A stretch of 11,488 nt of DNA. Origin: an uncultured Clostridium sp. (GTDB lineage Bacteria > Bacillota > Clostridia > Lachnospirales > Lachnospiraceae). The position numbers and the translations under genes are program-made. The notes under the pieces are model-generated. The model made no database searches. It worked only from the letters and a program-made list of their open reading frames with translations, and was not told the DNA's origin. Shown piece after piece: positions 7,182 through 11,488 of this stretch; positions within the stretch are counted from its first letter, which is position 1, and each line of letters begins with the position of its first letter. The stretch covers positions 1-11,488 of the forward strand of contig CALHQJ010000002.1 in the NCBI GenBank assembly GCA_938036545.1, read 5' to 3'.

Positions 7182-8252
7182 CTAATGGGGTGCGGTAAAG
7201 TAGGTGTCAGTAAGGGGAGCGCTGCCGGAAGAGGGAATGGCGGGAATTAAAATCCGGCAGCAGGTTCCCCTCCCGGGAGCGCTGGATATGGTAAGTCCGT
7301 ATTCGCTGGAAAAGTAGAGGTGAATACGGTCGTTTACATTGTGTGTTCCGATACCTCCCAGCCCCTTGGAATCCGAAGAACTGCTGTCCGGATCAAAGCC
7401 TTTGCCCTGGTCTTGAACCTCCAGCAAAATATCCCTTCCTTCAAAACGGGCAGAAACATAAATTTCCATAATCGTTCCGTCATTATAAGTGCCGTGAAGC
7501 ACCGAATTTTCTGCCAGAGGCTGAAGAATCAGCTTAGGCAGCAAAAAACCGGCGGTTTCCTGTGAAATGTCATAATTGACATGAAAGCTTCCGGCGTACC
7601 GGATGGCCTGAATGGAAAAATAGTGCTTCAGGTTGTCAATTTCTTCCTGAATGGTGATAAATTCCCTGTCGTTTACCAGGGTATTTTTCAAAAGCTCGCT
7701 TAAAGACAGAATGCCTTCGGAAACCACCTTGTCATGGTTCATTAAAGCTACCAGACGGAGTGTGTTCAGGGTATTAAACAGAAAATGGGGGTTAATCTGG
7801 TACTGAAGGATTTTCAGTTCCAGTTCCCGTTTCTTTGTTTCGCTTTCCTGGCGCTGCTCTAACAGAAGCTGGATTTCCGTAATCATGCCGTCAATGTTGT
7901 CAGAGAGAAATGCCAGCTCGTCATTGGCAGAATCCTGAATCCTTACTTCTAAATTTCCTTCTGCTACAGACTGGCAGGTTTTAATCATGTGCCGGATGGG
8001 ACTGGAGATGCTGAAATAGGTGGATGCAGTTAAAATCAGTGGGACACACATCAGCAGGATGCACATAATCAAAAGCCGGCCGGCAGGTTCACTGTTTCCA
8101 AACAGAAAGAGGGAGTATAGATAGACCACCAGAAGTGGAAACAGAGTAGAAAAGAGAAAAGAAAAAATCAGGCGGTAACGGATTTTTAAATTTCTCAGTT
8201 TCGTTAACAGGATTTCTGGGGATAGGGAAAACTTTTTAAAAAAGGAAACCAT
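7182..8252 (-). CDS. Sensor histidine kinase (YesM/LytS-like) with minimal sensor region
   Basis: The 356-residue kinase has two membrane helices (about 28-51 and 58-80), a HAMP linker (about 80-132), a His_kinase domain with phospho-acceptor His156 in LQYQINPHFLFNTLN, and an ATP-binding domain with the N-box Asn249 (PLAENSVLHG), a D281QGKGF G1 box and a G2 box GLGGIGTHNV. All catalytic residues look intact. The loop between the helices is only about seven residues, whereas YesM-type kinases usually carry an extracellular Cache-like domain of 200 or more residues and total near 570-600. The signal is therefore probably intramembrane, cytoplasmic or passed on by another membrane protein. The ATG has AGAAAGGA upstream, and in-frame upstream sequence gives no obvious missing sensor domain. 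It forms an operon with the response regulator: eight bases separate its stop from the regulator start. The C-terminal tail is rich in Ser, Pro and Thr. Confidence 0.92.
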   Translation of the reverse strand: MVSFFKKFSLSPEILLTKLRNLKIRYRLIFSFLFSTLFPLLVVYLYSLFLFGNSEPAGRLLIMCILLMCVPLILTASTYFSISSPIRHMIKTCQSVAEGNLEVRIQDSANDELAFLSDNIDGMITEIQLLLEQRQESETKKRELELKILQYQINPHFLFNTLNTLRLVALMNHDKVVSEGILSLSELLKNTLVNDREFITIQEEIDNLKHYFSIQAIRYAGSFHVNYDISQETAGFLLPKLILQPLAENSVLHGTYNDGTIMEIYVSARFEGRDILLEVQDQGKGFDPDSSSSDSKGLGGIGTHNVNDRIHLYFSSEYGLTISSAPGRGTCCRILIPAIPSSGSAPLTDTYFTAPH

Positions 8253-8288
8253 GGCAGTCCTTTCTGGTGCTTATGAATAATATTTGAA

Positions 8289-8330
8289 TAAGATTTTTGT
8301 GTAACATGTATATTCTACTCGAAAATCTTA
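8289..8330. repeat. 9-bp inverted repeat in the kinase/permease divergent region
   Basis: TAAGATTTT (8289-8297) and its exact complement AAAATCTTA (8322-8330) stand 33 bp apart centre to centre, about three helical turns. They lie nearer the kinase start than the permease start. The AAGATT core also occurs in the direct repeats at 8412 and 8433, so these may be further binding half-sites, possibly for autoregulation. With 24 bases between arms they are not a convincing terminator. Confidence 0.45.
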
Positions 8331-8411
8331 AAATAATCCATAGGAAAAGCAAAAAAATCTATATCGATATTTCATAAAAACTTATAGAAATTTAGAAAAA
8401 TTTAATAAAAC

Positions 8412-8444
8412 AAGATTGTCCATAGAAAAGATAAGATTGTGGAT
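8412..8444 (+). promoter_or_regulatory. Tandem operator-like direct repeats upstream of the PTS gene
   Basis: AAGATTGTCCAT (8412-8423) and AAGATTGTGGAT (8433-8444) match at 10 of 12 positions and repeat with a 21-bp period, two helical turns. AraC-family regulators typically bind such direct repeats on one face of the helix. The downstream copy reaches the place where a -35 element would sit for the TATAAT at 8466, as at class II activated promoters. Binding by the neighbouring response regulator is inferred. Confidence 0.6.
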
Positions 8445-8462
8445 GTACATGGTTTGGTAAAT

Positions 8463-8471
8463 TGTTATAAT
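8463..8471 (+). promoter_or_regulatory. Extended -10 promoter for the PTS permease gene
   Basis: TATAAT (8466-8471) is preceded by TG one base upstream (8463-8464), giving an extended -10. The expected -35 position (8443-8448, ATGTAC) matches consensus poorly, which suits a promoter that depends on an activator bound to the repeats at 8412-8444. The start codon is 36 bases after the -10. Confidence 0.65.
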
Positions 8472-8506
8472 TATAACATAATAAAATAATAAGGAGGTAC
8501 GTAAAT

Positions 8507-9958
8507 ATGATGAAATATTTACAAAAACTCGGTAAATCCCTGATGCTGCCGGTTGCTTGTCTTCCGATTTGCGGTATCTTAATGGGAATTGGTTATGCAT
8601 TATCTCCAAACGCTATGCAGGGCGGAGATATTGTAGGCGTAGGTCCTGTTATCGGTTTCTTCCTAATTAAAGCCGGCGGCGCTTTAATTGATAACATGTC
8701 CTGGCTGTTTGCAATCGGTGTTGCAGTTGGTATGTCAGACGATCATGAAGGTACTGCAGGCCTGGCAGGCCTGGTATCCTGGCTGGTTATCACAACCCTG
8801 CTTTCCAGCGGTACGGTAGCAGTCCTGGTAGGCGGCGAAGCAGATCCTGCATTTGCTAAGATTCAGAACCAGTTTATCGGTATTATCTCTGGTATCATCG
8901 GTTCTTCCTGCTACAACAAGTTTAAGGGAACCCGTCTTCCGGACGCACTGGCATTCTTCTCCGGCAAACGTTTCGTTTCCATCGCTACTGCAGTAGTATC
9001 TATTATCGCAGCAGCAATCCTGTTCTTTATCTGGCCAATGGTTTACGGCGGCCTGGTAGCAGTAGGCGAGTCTATCGTTGGTTTAGGCGCATTAGGAGCA
9101 GGTATTTATACGTTCTTAAACCGTCTGTTAATTCCTACCGGTCTGCATCACGCACTGAACTCTGTATTCTGGTTTGACGCAGCAGGCATTAACGACCTTG
9201 GTAAATTCTGGGCAGGCGAAATGCTCAATGGTGCAGGCGGCCCGGCAGGTATGTACATGTCCGGTTTCTTCCCATCCATGATGTTTGGTATTCCGGCAGC
9301 AGCTCTGGCAATTGTTCATTCTGCAAAGCCTGAGAGAAGAAAAGAAGCAGCAGGTCTGGTTGGCGCAGCAGCTCTTTGTGCATTTGTCTGCGGCGTTACC
9401 GAGCCATTCGAGTTTGCATTCATGTTCTTAGCTCCGGCACTTTACGTAATCTACGCATTACTGTATGGAATTTTCACGTTTGTTACTGTATCCTTAGGAT
9501 TCCGCGCAGGTTTCTCCTTCTCCGCAGGCTTAACGGACCTGATTTTCAGTTCCCAGCTTCCGGCAGCAAACAAGACCTGGCTGATTCTTCCTTTAGGTGC
9601 AGCAGCAGCAGTTGTATTCTACATTGTATTCCGCTTTGCTATTAAGGCATTTGATCTGAAGACTCCTGGCCGTGAAGACGACAGCGAGGATGAGACCAAG
9701 ATCGTTCTGGCAAACGACGACTTTACCACAATGGCATCCGTTATTCTGGAAGGTCTTGGCGGTAAAGAGAACATCACCAGCGTTGATAACTGTATTACCA
9801 GACTTCGTCTTGAAATCAAGGATTATACAGCAGTAAACGAAAAGAAGATTAAATCTGCAGGCGTAAGCGGCGTTATCCGTCCAAGCAAGACTGCTGTACA
9901 GGTTATTATCGGACCTAAGGTACAGTTTGTGGCAGATGAATTTAAGAAATTGCTGTAA
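8507..9958 (+). CDS. PTS sugar permease EIICB, N-acetylglucosamine/glucose family (NagE-like)
   Basis: This 483-residue membrane protein imports a sugar and phosphorylates it using the phosphotransferase system. The EIIC domain (about 1-385) has around ten hydrophobic segments, the paired His214-His215 in PTGLHHALNSVFWF and the GVTEP motif at 296-300 with Glu299. The EIIB domain (about 405-483) carries the phospho-cysteine Cys429 in DNCITRLRL. The HHALNSVFWF, AGMYMSGFFPSMMFG and LKTPGRED stretches fit NagE better than PtsG, so N-acetylglucosamine is the most likely substrate, with glucose or glucosamine as alternatives. No EIIA domain follows, so phosphate must come from a separate EIIA. AAGGAGG (8491-8497) precedes the first of two adjacent ATGs. 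Codon use is strongly biased (GCA, GGC, CTG), unlike most neighbours, suggesting high expression. It is divergent from the two-component genes that probably control it. Confidence 0.93.
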   Translation: MMKYLQKLGKSLMLPVACLPICGILMGIGYALSPNAMQGGDIVGVGPVIGFFLIKAGGALIDNMSWLFAIGVAVGMSDDHEGTAGLAGLVSWLVITTLLSSGTVAVLVGGEADPAFAKIQNQFIGIISGIIGSSCYNKFKGTRLPDALAFFSGKRFVSIATAVVSIIAAAILFFIWPMVYGGLVAVGESIVGLGALGAGIYTFLNRLLIPTGLHHALNSVFWFDAAGINDLGKFWAGEMLNGAGGPAGMYMSGFFPSMMFGIPAAALAIVHSAKPERRKEAAGLVGAAALCAFVCGVTEPFEFAFMFLAPALYVIYALLYGIFTFVTVSLGFRAGFSFSAGLTDLIFSSQLPAANKTWLILPLGAAAAVVFYIVFRFAIKAFDLKTPGREDDSEDETKIVLANDDFTTMASVILEGLGGKENITSVDNCITRLRLEIKDYTAVNEKKIKSAGVSGVIRPSKTAVQVIIGPKVQFVADEFKKLL

Positions 9959-9985
9959 TTAAAATTTAATATAGCAGCATGAGCA

Positions 9986-10044
9986 AAAAAGGAGCCACTG
10001 CAGCATAGATTGATGAGTAATCTATGGAGCAGTGGCTCCTTTTT
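9986..10044. terminator. Long bidirectional intrinsic terminator between PTS gene and sigG
   Basis: Bases 9986-10001 pair perfectly with 10029-10044 (16 bp, ending in A-run and T-run). After a 2x2 internal mismatch, 10004-10011 pair with 10019-10026 (8 bp), leaving a seven-base loop. The runs on both sides mean it can terminate the PTS transcript and the convergent sigG transcript. It sits 27 bases after the PTS stop. Confidence 0.88.
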
Positions 10045-10097
10045 ATGCCTGGAAATTTCAGCTGGAATAGATAAGACATCCTTCATGGAGAAAATTG

Positions 10098-10874
10098 TCA
10101 GCCTAAATAATTTCGCATGATTTTCAGAGCGTTTTTTTCCAGTCGGCTGACCTGTGCCTGGCTGATGTGGATTTCTTCTGCCACTTCCGTCTGTGTTTTG
10201 CCTTCAAAAAAACGCATGTCGATAATGTGGCGCTCCCGTTCCGGCAGCCGTTTCATGGCTTCATTTAAGGAAATATTTTCTACCCAGTTTTCTTCAATAT
10301 TCTTTTTATCGCTGATTTGATCCATGACGTACAGCGGATCGCCTCCATCGCTGTAAACCGGCTCATACAGGCTGACAGGACTTTGGATGGCGTCTAAGGC
10401 ATAGGTGATTTCTTCTTTGCTGACTCCGATTTCATCGGCAATTTCCATAATACTGGGTTCCTTCATGTTTTTGCGGGTCAGTCCTTCCCTGGCATAGATG
10501 GCTTTATAAGCAATATCCCGCAGGGAACGGCTGACTCGGATGGAGTTGTTATCTCTCAGATACCGCCGGACTTCTCCTAATATCATGGGAACCGCATAGG
10601 TGGAAAAACGGACGTTTTGTGAAATATCAAAATTGTCAATGGCTTTAATCAGGCCGATGCATCCAATCTGGAATAAGTCGTCCAAGGCTTCGTTACTTCC
10701 GGCATATCGCTGGATGACGCTTAAAACCAGGCGCAGGTTTCCTTTGATGTACTGTTCCCTGGCTTCCATATCCCCATCCATAATCCGTTTAAACAGAGCG
10801 TCTTTTTCCTCATTAGTAAGAAGCGGAAGCTTTGAGGTATTGACTCCGCAGATTTCAACTTTATATCCGGACAT
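10098..10874 (-). CDS. sigG: RNA polymerase sporulation sigma factor SigG
   Basis: Sigma-G drives late forespore transcription. The 258-residue protein is near the 260 residues of B. subtilis and is strongly conserved along its length: the N-terminal KVEICGVNTSKLP, region 2 (GNLRLVLSVIQRYAG, DDLFQIGCIGLIKAIDNFD, STYAVPMILGEVRRYLRDNN), region 3 (IRVSRSLRDIAYKA) and region 4 (LPERERHIIDMRFFEGKTQTEVAEEIHISQAQVSRLEK). SigF is its closest relative, but the N-terminus and the SLYEPVYSDGGDPLYVMDQIS segment are SigG-specific. GGAGGG is well placed before the ATG. In B. subtilis and many clostridia sigG lies directly after sigE on the same strand; here it is inverted and separated by the sugar module, so it cannot be reached by read-through from spoIIGA-sigE and must rely on its own promoter. 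Its 3' end faces the long bidirectional terminator. Confidence 0.97.
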   Translation of the reverse strand: MSGYKVEICGVNTSKLPLLTNEEKDALFKRIMDGDMEAREQYIKGNLRLVLSVIQRYAGSNEALDDLFQIGCIGLIKAIDNFDISQNVRFSTYAVPMILGEVRRYLRDNNSIRVSRSLRDIAYKAIYAREGLTRKNMKEPSIMEIADEIGVSKEEITYALDAIQSPVSLYEPVYSDGGDPLYVMDQISDKKNIEENWVENISLNEAMKRLPERERHIIDMRFFEGKTQTEVAEEIHISQAQVSRLEKNALKIMRNYLG

Positions 10875-10937
10875 AGTTCTTCCCTCCGCATGGATTATTT
10901 ACGCAGACTGTTACAGAATCTGACTGCGTTATATGGA

Positions 10938-10967
10938 AATGATGGACGGATTTGGGAAGAATTATAC
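10938..10967 (-). promoter_or_regulatory. Predicted sigma-F/sigma-G promoter for sigG
   Basis: On the minus strand, GTATA (10963-10967) and CATCATT (10938-10944) are 18 bp apart. This fits the B. subtilis sigma-G pattern GHATR-N18-CATNHTA with one mismatch, and the overlapping GTCCATCAT fits the sigma-F -10 GGNNANNNT with one mismatch. The -10 lies 63 bases before the sigG ATG. Forespore control by sigma-F with sigma-G autoactivation is the known pattern in B. subtilis; here it is a prediction. Confidence 0.55.
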
Positions 10968-10993
10968 GGTTTTTTTACTGGAAAAATTTTCGG

Positions 10994-11022
10994 TTGACGA
11001 AAAATTGGTTTGAGCGTATACT
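10994..11022 (+). promoter_or_regulatory. Predicted sigma-A promoter for the MATE gene
   Basis: TTGACG (10994-10999) and TATACT (11017-11022) are separated by 17 bp, each one base from consensus. The -10 is 44 bases before the ATG of the MATE gene. No operator or riboswitch-like structure is apparent in the short leader. Confidence 0.72.
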
Positions 11023-11066
11023 CTTAAATTTGTAGAAGAACAATGATACAGATGGAGGATACTGCT

Positions 11067-11488
11067 ATGACCAATGATATGAGTAAAGGAAGTCCGGCCA
11101 GACTGATTATTTCCTTTATGCTTCCTGTGCTGGCCGGAAATATTTTTCAGCAGTTTTACAATGTAGTGGATTCCGTAATTGTAGGACAGTTTTTAGGAGT
11201 CAATGCCCTTGCGGCAGTTGGCTCAACCGGAAGCGTGGTGTTTCTGGTGTGGGGACTGGTAACCGGACTTACCAGCGGATTTTCCGTTATTTTGGCCCAG
11301 AAGTTCGGAGCCGGAGACAGAAAAGCCCTGTGTCATTTTGAAGGAGTGTCGGTATGGCTGTGCGGAGTTATCGGCCTGATGATGACCGTGGCGCTGATGC
11401 TGGGACTGAATCCGATTTTAAGACTGATGAACACGCCGGAAGAAATCTTTGGAGAAACCAGGGCTTATCTTGGGGTGCTGTTTGCAGG
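11067..11488 (+). CDS. MATE-family efflux transporter (5' part only)
   Basis: The frame opens with ATG after GGAGG (11054-11058) and stays open for 140 codons to the window edge; the full family length is about 440-460 residues. MATE proteins are membrane antiporters that export cationic drugs, metabolites or other organic compounds using Na+ or H+ gradients. The N-terminal part shows the family's typical opening: MSKGSPARLIISFMLPVLAGNIFQQFYNVVDSVIVGQFLG, then AAVGSTGSVVFLV, and GLTSGFSVILAQKFGAGD, with about four hydrophobic helices visible. This resembles the DinF/NorM-like branch common in gut Clostridia. The substrate cannot be told from sequence. It is divergent from sigG with its own vegetative-type promoter, and nothing ties it functionally to sporulation. 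Confidence 0.92.
   Translation, partial: MTNDMSKGSPARLIISFMLPVLAGNIFQQFYNVVDSVIVGQFLGVNALAAVGSTGSVVFLVWGLVTGLTSGFSVILAQKFGAGDRKALCHFEGVSVWLCGVIGLMMTVALMLGLNPILRLMNTPEEIFGETRAYLGVLFA

Noticed and set aside
8382..8609. Minus-strand open frame over the PTS promoter and first codons
   Set aside because: It covers the extended -10, the operator-like repeats and the PTS ribosome binding site in antisense, and its translation comes largely from AT-rich noncoding DNA.
9986..10044. Long inverted repeat as a transposon end or attachment site
   Set aside because: The A-run and T-run flanks, short loop and place between convergent genes fit a bidirectional terminator, and there is no second copy or transposase in the window.
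9823..10086. Minus-strand open frame across the PTS 3' end and terminator
   Set aside because: It spans the long hairpin terminator and the EIIB coding region in antisense; no protein family is recognised.

Overview
The window looks like chromosomal DNA from an endospore-forming member of the Clostridia, most likely Lachnospiraceae (Clostridium cluster XIVa). The grounds are a division and cell-wall block (ftsW/spoVE, murA, ftsQ/divIB, ftsZ) followed by spoIIGA and sigE, strong AAGGAGG-type ribosome binding sites, TTG start codons, mid-range GC content, and a YesM/YesN-type two-component system. The genus cannot be fixed from this sequence alone.

Left part (1-3781, + strand): the C-terminal end of an FtsW/SpoVE-type glycosyltransferase, murA (UDP-GlcNAc enolpyruvyl transferase), a DivIB/FtsQ protein, and ftsZ. 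ftsZ has its own sigma-A-like promoter, a TTG start and an intrinsic terminator. No murG lies between ftsW and murA, and no ftsA precedes ftsZ.

Sporulation block (3782-5589, + strand): spoIIGA (pro-sigma-E protease) and sigE. The spoIIGA promoter has near-consensus -35 and -10 hexamers separated by 21 bp, and a Spo0A-box-like sequence overlaps the -35. This is the arrangement known from the Spo0A-activated spoIIG promoter of Bacillus subtilis.

Inserted sugar module (5599-9958): a minus-strand sensor kinase and AraC-type response regulator pair stands divergent from a PTS EIICB permease of the N-acetylglucosamine type. The kinase has two membrane helices and almost no extracellular domain. 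The 254-bp divergent region carries two AAGATTGT direct repeats 21 bp apart next to an extended -10 promoter that lacks a good -35, plus a 9-bp inverted repeat with the same AAGATT core. The likely logic is that the regulator activates the permease gene.

Right part (9959-11488): a long bidirectional hairpin terminator, then sigG on the minus strand with a sigma-F/G-like promoter, then the start of a MATE-family exporter on the + strand behind a good sigma-A promoter. In many spore formers sigG directly follows sigE on the same strand. Here the two are about 4.5 kb apart and sigG is inverted, so the sugar module appears to have entered a normally conserved sporulation locus. All protein families here are known; the less ordinary parts are the arrangement, the predicted control sites and the reduced sensor kinase.
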